From an uncultured Alsobacter sp. (GTDB taxonomy: Bacteria > Pseudomonadota > Alphaproteobacteria > Rhizobiales > Beijerinckiaceae), in NCBI RefSeq assembly GCF_945952055.1, contig NZ_CAMFHB010000022.1:1-64000 (forward strand): a stretch of DNA of 64,000 nt, read 5' to 3'. How positions within the stretch are numbered: the stretch's first letter is position 1; every line of letters begins with the position of its first letter. Below are positions 43,132-51,551 of this stretch, piece by piece. The position numbers and the translations under genes were made by a program. The notes beneath the pieces are model-generated. The model was not told the DNA's origin. It was given only the letters and a program-made list of their open reading frames with translations, and searched no databases.

Positions 43132-43188
43132 ATGCGGATACGCCTTAAATCGGTTGCCACCTTATGCGAATGCGCCTATATTCGACCC
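43132..43188. promoter_or_regulatory. cro promoter and operators
   Basis: On the plus strand, -35 TTGCCA (43154-43159), a 17-bp spacer and -10 TATATT (43177-43182) place the start site at about 43189, which is the A of the cro ATG, so the mRNA is predicted to be leaderless. The operator ATGCGAATGCGCCTA overlaps the spacer and -10, and a weaker copy, ATGCGGATACGCCT, lies at 43132-43145. Confidence 0.8.
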
Positions 43189-43413
43189 ATGAGCCCGATC
43201 AAAAACATCCGCGTTAACCTGTTCAAGCTCACGCAGCCCGAGTTCGCCCGTGTGATCGGCGTGGACCAGGGGACGGTGAGCCGTTGGGAACGAGGCATGG
43301 ACCCCACGCTAGGCCAGGCCCTCAAGATCAAAGAAGCAGCGTTGGCACGCGGCCTGGAGTGGGACAGCGACCTCCTGTTCCAGGTCGCCCCGGATAATCA
43401 GGCTGCCGAGTGA
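43189..43413 (+). CDS. Cro-like helix-turn-helix protein
   Basis: A 74-aa XRE protein: 'KLTQPEFARVIGVDQGTVSR' and 'WERGMDPTLGQALKIKEAA'. Its recognition helix resembles that of the CI protein ('GVDQSTISKWERG'), so both should read the same operators. There is no ribosome site in the 6 bases between -10 and ATG, in line with leaderless translation. First gene of the rightward arm. Confidence 0.92.
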   Translation: MSPIKNIRVNLFKLTQPEFARVIGVDQGTVSRWERGMDPTLGQALKIKEAALARGLEWDSDLLFQVAPDNQAAE

Positions 43414-43898
43414 CCGACGTGGTGGCCCTCTCGCATTCTGCTCAACCGCTGCCATCGCCGTCTCCATTCGGGGTGGGGAAGCCGCGTTGCAGCGCTGGCG
43501 TCCCTGCTGACCTCGCCGCCCGTCTCAAGCGGCCTTCGATGAACAGATCATCGGAGGTTCGCGTGTCGCAGTCGCCTCGTTCCGCAGGTTCAGTTGAACC
43601 CGGACGGATCTTCAACTTCCTGCGTTCGGTCCACCCCTCGAAGACGGCGGAGCATGTGTCCGCTGACACCGGCATCCCCCGCGAGACGATCCACACCTGG
43701 TTCGGCCGCGGCTCGGCGCCGTCGTGCGCGCATGTCCTGGCGCTGATCACCGCCTACGGCCCCGCCTTCCTCGCCGCGGCCCTGCCGGCCCGGCCCGCGT
43801 GGCTGGATGGCGCCGTGCGGGAGGAGAGGCGGCAGCGCCTCGAGGCAGAGATTTCCGCTCGGCAGGCCGAGCTCGACGCGCTCCGGAGCGCCCTGTGA
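43410..43898 (+). CDS. Hypothetical regulator with helix-turn-helix region
   Basis: A 162-aa protein from GTG 43410 (GTGA overlap with cro), or 119 aa from ATG 43539. Neither has a clear ribosome site. The part after about residue 65 ('IFNFLRSVHPSKTAEHVSAD', 'GIPRETIHTWFGRG') looks like a helix-turn-helix and ends in a coiled coil. It is positioned like a CII-type regulator, but that is inference. Confidence 0.65.
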   Translation: MTDVVALSHSAQPLPSPSPFGVGKPRCSAGVPADLAARLKRPSMNRSSEVRVSQSPRSAGSVEPGRIFNFLRSVHPSKTAEHVSADTGIPRETIHTWFGRGSAPSCAHVLALITAYGPAFLAAALPARPAWLDGAVREERRQRLEAEISARQAELDALRSAL

Positions 43899-44539
43899 AC
43901 GACAACATCCAGATCGACCTCGACCACCAGTCCTATGCGCATCTCCAGCGCCTGTCGGACGAGACCGGGCGAAGCGTCGAAGAGCTCGCCGCCTCGCTGC
44001 TGGCCGAAGTGCTGCACGACGACGCGGAGGCGCACCAGCCGCCACCGCAGCCGATGAAGGTCTTCATGGAGAACGGGCAGCAGATGCAGCTGCCGGAGAT
44101 CCGCGTGACCATCACGCCAGGGAGCCCGCCGCCGAACGAAGGCACATCGGCGAGCCGACCAAAGCTCAGCGAGGCGGGGCTTGCGGCGAAACTGCCGAAG
44201 CTCCGGAAGACGGCCGCCGAAATCCGCCACGAGGCGCGCACCCGCGACCCGATCCTGGTGGAGAAGGAAGCCCGCCTGCTGCAGGAGAAGGTTCCGCTAC
44301 CGGCGAAGCGCGGCCCGGGCCGGCCCTCGGGCGCCAAGACCGACAAGCCCGCGCCGCCGGCGCCGGCGGGCATCGTTCCGAAGGTGACCACGCCGACGAC
44401 GGACTGGACTGCCGGCGAGGATTCGACGCTGAAGCTTCTCCGGTCGCTCGGCAACGGCCCCTACGATATCGCCAAGACGTTGAAGCGAGACGTCAACGAC
44501 GTCCGCAAGCGCATCTCCGAGTTGTGGGTGAAGAAGTGA
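43895..44539 (+). CDS. Hypothetical phage protein
   Basis: A 214-aa protein. The N-terminus ('DLDHQSYAHLQRLSDETGRS', 'VEELAASLLAEVLHDD') looks like a ribbon-helix-helix. The middle is basic and Pro-rich, and the C-terminus has a SANT/HTH-like helix set ('LKLLRSLGNGPYDIAKTLKR'). GTG start by 4-nt overlap. Probably DNA-binding. Confidence 0.7.
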   Translation: MNDNIQIDLDHQSYAHLQRLSDETGRSVEELAASLLAEVLHDDAEAHQPPPQPMKVFMENGQQMQLPEIRVTITPGSPPPNEGTSASRPKLSEAGLAAKLPKLRKTAAEIRHEARTRDPILVEKEARLLQEKVPLPAKRGPGRPSGAKTDKPAPPAPAGIVPKVTTPTTDWTAGEDSTLKLLRSLGNGPYDIAKTLKRDVNDVRKRISELWVKK

Positions 44540-44540
44540 G

Positions 44541-45221
44541 ATGCGGCGGAAGACCCATAGCCGGGCCGACCGCGGCGCCGACGCCTACTTCACCCCACCT
44601 GTCGGGATCCTCTCGCTCCTGCATCTGGAGGAGGGGAAGATCCCGCAGGTTGTCCTCGAGCCCGCGTGCGGGGATGGCGCCATCGTCCTTCCCATGCGCG
44701 CCGCGGGGTTCCGCGTCATCGCCTGCGACCTCATGGAGCGGCGGTGCCCGGACATGACAGCAGGGCTCGACTTCCTGGCGGCCGACGGCATCACCAGCGC
44801 CCCGGCGATCGTGACGAACCCGCCCTACGGCATCGGCACGAAGTTCATGCGCCGGTGCGTGGAGATCGCACCCTATGTGGCAGCGCTCCTACCGATCAAC
44901 TTCCTGGCCGGCATCAACCGCCGGCCATGGCACGAGACTTCACCGCTCGCGCGGGTGTGGGTCGCCAGCCGGAGGCTCCCGATGATGCACCGGGAGGGCT
45001 GGGACGGCCCCAAGGCGTCGAGCTCCATGGACACGGGCTGGTTCATCTGGAGCCGCGAGCATCGCGGCGCGCCGGCGATCCGCTTCTACGACTGGCTGGA
45101 GATATGCGGCGATGGGCCCATGGCATGCGACGCGAGCGCTACTCGCGACCGGGCTCACCAGATTGGCGGAAGCGACGAACTGGTTGACGTCGAAGCTGAT
45201 CTGGTTGTCACGACGGGTTGA
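44541..45221 (+). CDS. DNA adenine methyltransferase-like protein
   Basis: A 226-aa protein with motif I 'LEPACGDGAIVLP' (39-51) for SAM binding and motif IV 'TNPPYGIGTK' (92-101), the N6-adenine methylase signature. It lacks a recognisable target-recognition domain. Phages use such enzymes to evade restriction; the target sequence is unknown. Confidence 0.85.
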   Translation: MRRKTHSRADRGADAYFTPPVGILSLLHLEEGKIPQVVLEPACGDGAIVLPMRAAGFRVIACDLMERRCPDMTAGLDFLAADGITSAPAIVTNPPYGIGTKFMRRCVEIAPYVAALLPINFLAGINRRPWHETSPLARVWVASRRLPMMHREGWDGPKASSSMDTGWFIWSREHRGAPAIRFYDWLEICGDGPMACDASATRDRAHQIGGSDELVDVEADLVVTTG

Positions 45222-45236
45222 TCCGGAGACACGGCT

Positions 45237-45545
45237 GTGAGCAGGCGAGATCTCCCTCCGGAAGACCCCATCCTGGCGCACGTCGAGCTCGTGACCCGCG
45301 AGCACCAGGCGCACCTCCTCCAGGCGATCGGCAAGGGTATGCAGGACAAGCGCGTCATGCACGCCATGCTGCTCGGGCACCTCCATGCCTACGCCGACTT
45401 CCTCCGGGTGACATACGGCCCAGAGAAGGCGGCCGAGACGTTCTTCGTGCTCGCCGACGATATCATCGCGAAGGCGCGCCCCGACGACCTGCCGCCGCCG
45501 CCGCCGGCCCGCAAGCGCTGGCCCTGGACATTCGGCAAGCGCTGA
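45237..45545 (+). CDS. Hypothetical phage protein
   Basis: A 102-aa helical protein ('LAHVELVTREHQAHLLQAIG', 'AYADFLRVTYGPEKAAETFF') with a Pro-rich tail. GTG start at 45237. No family recognised. Confidence 0.65.
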   Translation: MSRRDLPPEDPILAHVELVTREHQAHLLQAIGKGMQDKRVMHAMLLGHLHAYADFLRVTYGPEKAAETFFVLADDIIAKARPDDLPPPPPARKRWPWTFGKR

Positions 45546-45556
45546 AGGGCAGGACG

Positions 45557-45958
45557 ATGTCGCACCTGATCAACGGGATGGAGACGGAGCGCCCCAAGCG
45601 CATGCACCCGGACATGAGCCACTGGCGCCAGCTTCGGCAGACTGTGTTCGCGCGGTTCGGAGGGTTCTGCGCAGCCTGCCCGTCGCCGGCCGATGACCTT
45701 CATCATCGGCACTACGACCGCTTCGGCTGCGAGGAAGAGGGGGACGTCGTCCCGCTCTGCCGCGATTGCCACGAGGCGATCACATCGAGACTTCGGGCCG
45801 CACGGTACGCCGAGCGGGCCAAGCCGGCACCGGCCGTCGAGCCTGTAGAGAGGGCTCCTAGGCCGGTGCCGCGGAAGGCGGTCACCCCCACGCCTGTCAT
45901 TGGGGGCTTACCGGTCGATCGGCCTGCACTGCCGTCGCCGGGCCTGACGAGGTTCTGA
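45557..45958 (+). CDS. HNH-like zinc-binding nuclease
   Basis: A 133-aa protein with 'GFCAACPSPADDLHHRHYDR' and 'GDVVPLCRDCHEAIT', an HNH core with two Cys pairs around a His-His-x-His. The C-terminal 45 residues are Pro/Val-rich. An AGGACG precedes the ATG at 45557. Confidence 0.75.
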   Translation: MSHLINGMETERPKRMHPDMSHWRQLRQTVFARFGGFCAACPSPADDLHHRHYDRFGCEEEGDVVPLCRDCHEAITSRLRAARYAERAKPAPAVEPVERAPRPVPRKAVTPTPVIGGLPVDRPALPSPGLTRF

Positions 45959-45959
45959 C

Positions 45960-46571
45960 ATGGCATACCGCACTTTCCAAGTCGAGATCGGCGGCAGTTC
46001 GCTGATCATGCACAACGGCCGCTCCGCCAACCCGGCGGACCAATTCGCCAAGGCGATGAAGGCCATCTCGTCGAAGAAGAAGAAGACCGACGCCGACTAC
46101 GAGCATCTCGCGAACCTGGAGTTCCGTGCCGGTCTCTATGCAAACCACAAGGGCGAGGTGGTGCTCCCGGGCCACGTGCTCGAGGCCGCGATACACGGCG
46201 GTGCGAAGAAGTCCAACGAGGGCAAGCTCGCCCTGTCCGGTCTCTTCGTCGATGGGGATGCTGAGTTCCGCTACGACGGCGCGCCGAAGACCGTCGAGGA
46301 GCTCGAGGCAGATCCGGACTTCCGGATAGTGGCGCTGGTGAAGGTCGGGACGGCACGTGTTGCGCGCACCAGGCCGCATTTCAAGAACTGGACAGCGACG
46401 TTCAGCGTCTCGGTCGACCTCGCGGTCATCAACCCCGATCAGCTTCGACGCTGGCTCGTCGACTGCGGCGACTACGTCGGGATCGGCGATTGGCGCCCGC
46501 GTCACGGACGTTTCGCTGTTCAACGGATCGCCGCGATCGAGCCGAAGCCGGCTCTGCTCGCGGCCGAATAG
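45960..46571 (+). CDS. Conserved phage protein of unknown function
   Basis: A 203-aa protein: 'VEIGGSSLIMHNGRSANPAD', 'GEVVLPGHVLEAAIHGGAKK', 'RTRPHFKNWTATFSVSVDLA' and 'GIGDWRPRHGRFAVQ'. The pattern of an early LIMHNG motif and a late GIGDWRP motif is familiar from phages and RAMP-like folds, but I cannot assign a role. The stop is TAG, and the pentanucleotide array starts right after it. Confidence 0.75.
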   Translation: MAYRTFQVEIGGSSLIMHNGRSANPADQFAKAMKAISSKKKKTDADYEHLANLEFRAGLYANHKGEVVLPGHVLEAAIHGGAKKSNEGKLALSGLFVDGDAEFRYDGAPKTVEELEADPDFRIVALVKVGTARVARTRPHFKNWTATFSVSVDLAVINPDQLRRWLVDCGDYVGIGDWRPRHGRFAVQRIAAIEPKPALLAAE

Positions 46572-46574
46572 TCG

Positions 46575-46835
46575 ATCAGGGCGTGCCACGGCGAGGTGGG
46601 GTGCGGCAAGGCTAGGTAGGGCGTGGCTGGGTGTGGCGAGGCGCGGTTCTCATGGCGAGGCACGGAACGGCCCGGTTGGGCGAGCCGTGGCATGGCGAGG
46701 CCAGGCAGGGGATGGCATGGCGAGGTTTTCACGGCAAGGCGAGGCTGGTCGAGGCCAGGAATGGCGCGGCAAGGCACGGCTTGGCAAGTCCCGGCGGAGT
46801 GAGGCGGGGGCGAGGCAGGGTTTCTATCAGGCAAT
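46575..46835 (+). repeat. Pentanucleotide-periodic NNGGC array
   Basis: About 260 bases consist largely of degenerate 5-nt units NNGGC (gaggc, atggc, aaggc, acggc, gtggc), for example 'atggcatggcgagg' and 'cggcaaggcgaggc'. Phase shifts occur in places. It contains no C-rich plus-strand tracts and no convincing gene. It ends before 'ggcaatgtctgatcaacacggaaggtaa' and the next start. Function unknown: a recombination, packaging or RNA-level element is possible. Confidence 0.8.
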
Positions 46836-46862
46836 GTCTGATCAACACGGAAGGTAAATGAA

Positions 46863-47405
46863 ATGGCACGCACACTAAAACCAGGTGACGGCGGCTCGAC
46901 GGCCGCCAAGATCACCCTGACCGACCTCGACCGGTTCCTCGCGGACGCCAACCGCCACAAGGCGAACGCGTCGGAGCATGCCGGGTTCCTGGGCCAGGCG
47001 ACCTCGCAGTTCTGCGATCGCTTCGGCCTGTCCCGCAAGGCGGTGACGTGGACCCGCACGCTGGCCGGGCTCGAGCCGGCGAAGCGGACCGAGATTGTCG
47101 CCGAGCTCCTCATGCTGTTCGGCGTGAAGGGCTGGATGGACGAGAACACCCTGTTCGGCACGCCGCAGGAGCAGGCGAAGGCCGACGTCGACAAGCAGAA
47201 GGCCAAGGGCAAGAAAGGTGACGGCGCCACCGGCGCGGACATCCAGAAGACACTCGACGCGGAAGCCTCGAAGGTCGTCCCGCTGAAGACCGCCGCGCCG
47301 ACGGAGGCCGCCAAGCCCATCGACGAGTTCGACGCCGCCGCGCCGCCGGCCCCGCCCGCGCCGCCGCCGGCCCCCACGGCGCCCGCCACCGGCACGGTGC
47401 AGTAG
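46863..47405 (+). CDS. Hypothetical phage protein
   Basis: A 180-aa protein. The N-terminal half is helical ('DLDRFLADANRHKANASEHA', 'FCDRFGLSRKAVTWTRTLAG') and resembles small nucleoid- or replication-associated phage proteins. The C-terminal half is Ala/Pro/Lys-rich. GGAAGG precedes the ATG. The stop is TAG, followed in the same frame by the next gene's ATG 6 nt later. Confidence 0.7.
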   Translation: MARTLKPGDGGSTAAKITLTDLDRFLADANRHKANASEHAGFLGQATSQFCDRFGLSRKAVTWTRTLAGLEPAKRTEIVAELLMLFGVKGWMDENTLFGTPQEQAKADVDKQKAKGKKGDGATGADIQKTLDAEASKVVPLKTAAPTEAAKPIDEFDAAAPPAPPAPPPAPTAPATGTVQ

Positions 47406-47408
47406 GCC

Positions 47409-47909
47409 ATGAGCATACCCCACGACGTCCTCTTGAGCCGGCTCAGCTACGACAAGGAGACCGGCGATTTCCGTTGGCTGATCAAGCCTTGCGCGCAGGT
47501 CGAGATAGGGGACGTCGCGGGGACGATCGCCAATACCGGGTATCGGGTGATCTCGCTCCTAGGCCGCACCTATCTGGCTCACCGGCTGGCTTGGTTCTAT
47601 GTGACCGGCGAATGGCCGAAGGGGCTCATCGACCACAAGAACCGCACCGAGGCCGACAACCGGTGGGACAACCTGCGGCCGGCTGGGAGGCCTGAGAACG
47701 GTTTCAACGCCGTCGTCCATCGGGACAACCGGTCCGGCGTCAAAGGTGTGTGGTGGTCGCAGAACAGGTGGTGCGCCGGCATCTGCGTGCGAGGCAAGCG
47801 CATCCACCTTGGCCGGTTCACCTCAATCGAAGATGCGGCGGAGGCCTATCGAATGGCTGCAGAGAAACACCACGGCGAGTTCGCGCTTGCGGGACAGGCG
47901 GTGGCATGA
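47409..47909 (+). CDS. HNH homing-type endonuclease with AP2 domain
   Basis: A 166-aa protein: HNH_3 core 'AHRLAWFYVTGEWPKGLIDH' and 'NRTEADNRWDNLRPA', then an AP2-like DNA-binding domain 'SGVKGVWWSQNRWCAGICVR' with 'HLGRFTSIEDAAEAYRMAAE'. A standard free-standing phage HNH-AP2 nuclease. Confidence 0.92.
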   Translation: MSIPHDVLLSRLSYDKETGDFRWLIKPCAQVEIGDVAGTIANTGYRVISLLGRTYLAHRLAWFYVTGEWPKGLIDHKNRTEADNRWDNLRPAGRPENGFNAVVHRDNRSGVKGVWWSQNRWCAGICVRGKRIHLGRFTSIEDAAEAYRMAAEKHHGEFALAGQAVA

Positions 47910-48475
47910 TGGCCGAGTGGACCAAGGGGCCAATCCTCTCGCTCGACATAGGGTCAGCCCTGGGCTGGTGCTCCGGAAAGCCCGGGTGCGTGAAGCCGCT
48001 GTTCGGCACGGTCCGGCTCGGCAGTGAAGGCGCGACGCCCGAGGACAAGGGCGTCGCGTTCTGCCGCTGGTTCGACGACATCGTGGCCGTCGAGCAGCCC
48101 TACGCTGTCTGCGTCGAATCCAGCATGGACCCCGCGGTCATGCTCCGGGTCGGCAACGGCTCGAAGGGGCTCCGCCTCGCGCTGGGCCTCAACTATCTCG
48201 CGTGCACCTATGCGCAGATGAAGGACATCACCCTCATCCGCCAGGTGAACGTTGATGACCACCGCCGCCACTTCCTGGGCCGAGCCCGGTTCAAGGGCGG
48301 GAGTGACGAGGCGAAGCGCTCCTGCGTGGCGCGCTGCCATCAACTCGGGTGGAAGGTGCCAGACAACAATGCGGCCGACGCGTGCGCAATCTGGGACTAC
48401 GCGTGCGCCGTGTGGGCGCCGCGAACTTCCGCCCAGCAAGCGATAGACCGCATGGCGGCGGGGGTGCGCTTCTGA
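47909..48475 (+). CDS. RuvC-like nuclease of the prophage
   Basis: A 188-aa protein with the RNase H-like fold: D13 in 'ILSLDIGSALGW', E70 in 'AVCVESSMD', and D157 and D163 in 'NNAADACAIWDYA', matching RuvC carboxylates. Likely a Holliday junction or branch resolvase for phage recombination and replication. Start and previous stop overlap as TGATG; it also overlaps the helicase start. Confidence 0.82.
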   Translation: MAEWTKGPILSLDIGSALGWCSGKPGCVKPLFGTVRLGSEGATPEDKGVAFCRWFDDIVAVEQPYAVCVESSMDPAVMLRVGNGSKGLRLALGLNYLACTYAQMKDITLIRQVNVDDHRRHFLGRARFKGGSDEAKRSCVARCHQLGWKVPDNNAADACAIWDYACAVWAPRTSAQQAIDRMAAGVRF

Positions 48476-49887
48476 TGCACCCCGGCGAGGTCACGGTCCC
48501 AGCGAACGTCGACACGGAGCAAGCGCTCCTCGGCGCGCTCCTGCTGCAGAACGGGCTCTATGCCCGGATCTCGCGCCTGGTGTCGGAGGACGACTTCTAT
48601 GAGGACGTCCACCAGAAGATCTTCAGCCTGATCGTCTCCGCGATCAGCCAAGGCCGCTCCGCCAGCCCGATCACCATCAAGAGCTACATCGAGGACACCG
48701 ACCTCGGCGGCATGCGGGTGTCCGAGTACCTGGCGCTCCTGGTCACGAACACGGCGACCACCGGCAACGTCGAGGAGTACGCCAAGACGATCCGCGACCT
48801 CGCGGCGCGCCGGGTGCTCATCACCATCGCCGACCGCATGAAGTCGGAGGCCTACACCGCCGGCATCGACGTCCCCGCCGTGGAGATGGCCCGGGAGGCG
48901 ATGAAGGACATCCACGAGGCGGTGTCCAGCAACGGGGAGGTGAAGCAGGCGGCGTCGATCGGCGCGATCGCCGCGCGGGTCACCCAGATCACGACCGACC
49001 GGCTGCAGGGCAAGGAGCAGAACCTGCCGACCACCGGTCTGGTCGACCTGGATAAGGCGCTCGGCGGCGGGTTCCGGCCAGGGCGTCTCATCGTCCTCGC
49101 CGCGCGGCCGGGCGCCGGCAAGACCGTGCTGCTCACGTCGACCATGCGCCAGAGCGCGGCCGTCGGCTGGGGCGGGCTGATCTTCAGCCACGAGATCGAC
49201 GAGGAGGAGATCGGGGCCCGCATCCTGGCCGACGAGTCCTTGGACAGCGAGATCGGGAAGATCGAGTACCAGCGGATCATGAACGGCTGGGTGAGCGCCG
49301 CCGAGGGCCAGAAGATCGGCGAGCTGCACCGCGTCGTGCGCGACTACCCGCTGCGTGTGGACTGCTCGTCCGGCCTGACCATGGCCGAGATCGAACTCCG
49401 CACCAGGATGGAGATGGAGCGCATGGACCGCGCCGGCCGGCCGCTGAAGGTCGTCGGGATCGACTACCTCCAGCTGATCAAGGCGTCTGGCGAGTACCGG
49501 GGCAACAAGGTTCTGGAGCTCGGCGGGATCGCGCTGCACGCGAAGGAGATGGCGAAGCGGCTCGGCATCTGCGTGGTGATGCTCTGCCAGATCAGCCGCG
49601 GCGTCGAAGGCCGCGAGGAGAAGCGCCCGACGATCTCTGACCTCCGCGGATCCGGCGAGATCGAGGAGACCGCCGACGTCGTCGGGCTCCTCTACCGCGA
49701 GGCCTACTACATTGAGAAGTCCCCCGAGTACCAGCGCGGGGAGGAGGGCTCGATCAGCCTCTACCTCTCCCGCCAGCACGACCTCGAATTGATCCTGGCG
49801 AAGAACCGGCTGGGCCCGGTCCGCACGGTCAATCTCTGGGCCGACATGAAGTTTTCCGCCATCCGAAGCGCGAGTCTGCCGGTATGA
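48475..49887 (+). CDS. DnaB-type replicative helicase
   Basis: A 470-aa helicase. The DnaB N-terminal domain (about 8-105, 'NVDTEQALLGALLLQNGLYA') is followed by the RecA-like motor with Walker A K216 ('AARPGAGKTV') and Walker B D330 ('VVGIDYLQLI'). The end motif 'RGSGEIEETADVVGLLYREA' is also present. It should unwind phage DNA at the replication fork, loaded by the next gene's product. Confidence 0.95.
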   Translation: MHPGEVTVPANVDTEQALLGALLLQNGLYARISRLVSEDDFYEDVHQKIFSLIVSAISQGRSASPITIKSYIEDTDLGGMRVSEYLALLVTNTATTGNVEEYAKTIRDLAARRVLITIADRMKSEAYTAGIDVPAVEMAREAMKDIHEAVSSNGEVKQAASIGAIAARVTQITTDRLQGKEQNLPTTGLVDLDKALGGGFRPGRLIVLAARPGAGKTVLLTSTMRQSAAVGWGGLIFSHEIDEEEIGARILADESLDSEIGKIEYQRIMNGWVSAAEGQKIGELHRVVRDYPLRVDCSSGLTMAEIELRTRMEMERMDRAGRPLKVVGIDYLQLIKASGEYRGNKVLELGGIALHAKEMAKRLGICVVMLCQISRGVEGREEKRPTISDLRGSGEIEETADVVGLLYREAYYIEKSPEYQRGEEGSISLYLSRQHDLELILAKNRLGPVRTVNLWADMKFSAIRSASLPV

Positions 49888-50498
49888 AATTCGACCCAAG
49901 ATTGATCGCACTGCGAAACACCGTCGGCACGGACATGACCGTCGTCGTGTCGTGCGTGGCCCTCGCCGACAACAAGCTGGATGCGGTCGCGATGGCGGCC
50001 ATCCTGGAGATCGACCCGGAAGTGGTTTCCGGCGTCATGGAGACGGCCCGGGAGATGGGGCTCATCGCCGCCGTGAAGAAGGATGCGGCGAAGAAGGATG
50101 CCGAAGCGAAGGCAGCGCGGTTGCCTGAGGACTGGCGCCTGATGAGCAAGGACGGGGAGTACGCCAAGCAGTTCGGGTTCTCGTACGACGAGATCCTGTC
50201 GATGGCGCAGAAGTTCAAGAACTACTTCCTGTCGAGCGGCGCGAAGAAGGTGTCGTGGTCGCGGACGTGGATGAATTGGGTCCAGACCGAAGCCGAGCGG
50301 AAGGGCAAGAAGGTCCATCATGATCAGACCCTCTTTGCCGCCCCGCCACCACCAACCGACAGCCGCGCCGGCACCTACCGGATCGCGGTCGACGCCTGGA
50401 GGAAGTCCCGCACGTGGAACCACGCGCTTGGGCCCGAGCCAGGTGAGCCGAACTGCCGGGTGCCGCCGGAGATCCTGCGCGAGTTCGGGGTGGCGTGA
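49884..50498 (+). CDS. Phage replication protein, DnaD/loader-like
   Basis: A 204-aa protein. The N-terminal half looks winged-helix ('VVSCVALADNKLDAVAMAAI'). 'FKNYFLSSGAKKVSWSRTWM' matches the C-terminal motif of phage replication-initiator or helicase-loader proteins. ATGA overlap with the helicase gene supports a joint role in replication. Confidence 0.75.
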   Translation: MKFDPRLIALRNTVGTDMTVVVSCVALADNKLDAVAMAAILEIDPEVVSGVMETAREMGLIAAVKKDAAKKDAEAKAARLPEDWRLMSKDGEYAKQFGFSYDEILSMAQKFKNYFLSSGAKKVSWSRTWMNWVQTEAERKGKKVHHDQTLFAAPPPPTDSRAGTYRIAVDAWRKSRTWNHALGPEPGEPNCRVPPEILREFGVA

Positions 50499-50499
50499 C

Positions 50500-50820
50500 G
50501 TGGCGGTGCACCTGGGGCGCATCCGAGTTCCCGTGAAGGAATGGCACCTGGAGGCCTATCGGCGGTGGAAGGCCGGCGCCGACATGGGCACCCTCGCCAG
50601 GGAGTTCAAGGTCGATCGCACGACCGTCGAGAACGCCATCCACCGCGGGAAAGAGCGGGAGGAGAAGGAAGAGCGGGAGCGAGCGCGTGCGGTGCGCGGT
50701 GAGCCCCTGATCCCGCTCCCGTCCCGCGACAAGATCAATGAGGCATGCCGGCTGTTCGCCGCCGGCGAGATCGACATCGGCGAGCTTGCGAAGCGATTGC
50801 GGGGAAGGCACGGGGCATGA
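50500..50820 (+). CDS. Small helix-turn-helix phage protein
   Basis: A 106-aa protein from GTG 50500. 'RRWKAGADMGTLAREFKVDR' with 'TTVENAIHRG' is a resolvase-like helix-turn-helix, followed by a charged coiled coil. A putative DNA-binding protein, role unknown. Confidence 0.65.
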   Translation: MAVHLGRIRVPVKEWHLEAYRRWKAGADMGTLAREFKVDRTTVENAIHRGKEREEKEERERARAVRGEPLIPLPSRDKINEACRLFAAGEIDIGELAKRLRGRHGA

Positions 50821-51551
50821 AGAAGCGAACACCGACGCCGAGCGGCGGCGTGCGGCGGGCCGCTCGTGACACACGGCGCCGGCAGAACAGGATGACGGAG
50901 CTCCTGGCGAAGAAGGATCGCGGCATGCTGTGCGGCGCCGAGCTCCGCCAGCTGGCCGACCTCGAGGCCAAGGAGCGGCGCGGCGCCTACCTGCGCTCCC
51001 TGGAGAAGAAGCGGGCGGACCTGACCGGCAAGAGCGGCAAACAGACGAAGGCCTTCCAGGCGGCCGCCTACGCCGCCCTGGGCCTTGATCTCCAGGCGGG
51101 CTACGACGGCCGTCCGCCGACCTTCCTGCCGGACCAGGACATCAATGAGGCCACCGCCGGCGGCAAGGGCTTCCGGAACGCCGTCCGCGATCCCCTGGCG
51201 CTGCTGCACCGCAAGGGCTCGATCGACGATGGCCAGTACAAGGCGGCCAACGACTACATCGCGCTGCGCGAGGATTACGAGCAGATCGGCGGCCGGGCGA
51301 TCAATTACGGCGAGCGGGTCGACGGCGGCCGGGCCCCGGACTTCCTGGAGCGCCAGAGCAGCATCGGCGCCACCATGGACGCGTTCCGCCGGCACATGGG
51401 CGACCACCGGATGGGCCTCCTGGATGCCGCATGCATCGGCGGGAATGCGCTCTACGTCGTCGCCCAGATGGGGCGATGGGGCAGGGACCATCGGACGGTT
51501 CTCAAGGTTCTGCGCGCGGCGCTGGATCACGCAGGGAGGTTCTTCGGATGA
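50817..51551 (+). CDS. Hypothetical phage protein
   Basis: A 244-aa protein. The basic N-terminus and coiled coil ('RRQNRMTELLAKKDRGMLCG') precede a helical C-terminal half ('AANDYIALREDYEQIGGRAI', 'MGRWGRDHRTVLKVLRAALD') that may bind DNA. No family recognised with confidence. ATGA overlaps both neighbours. Confidence 0.7.
   Translation: MKKRTPTPSGGVRRAARDTRRRQNRMTELLAKKDRGMLCGAELRQLADLEAKERRGAYLRSLEKKRADLTGKSGKQTKAFQAAAYAALGLDLQAGYDGRPPTFLPDQDINEATAGGKGFRNAVRDPLALLHRKGSIDDGQYKAANDYIALREDYEQIGGRAINYGERVDGGRAPDFLERQSSIGATMDAFRRHMGDHRMGLLDAACIGGNALYVVAQMGRWGRDHRTVLKVLRAALDHAGRFFG

Noticed and set aside
46631-46857. ORFs inside the pentanucleotide array
   Set aside because: Open only because the 5-nt repeat lacks stops in some frames; translations are low-complexity Arg/Gly/Ala and lack a ribosome site.
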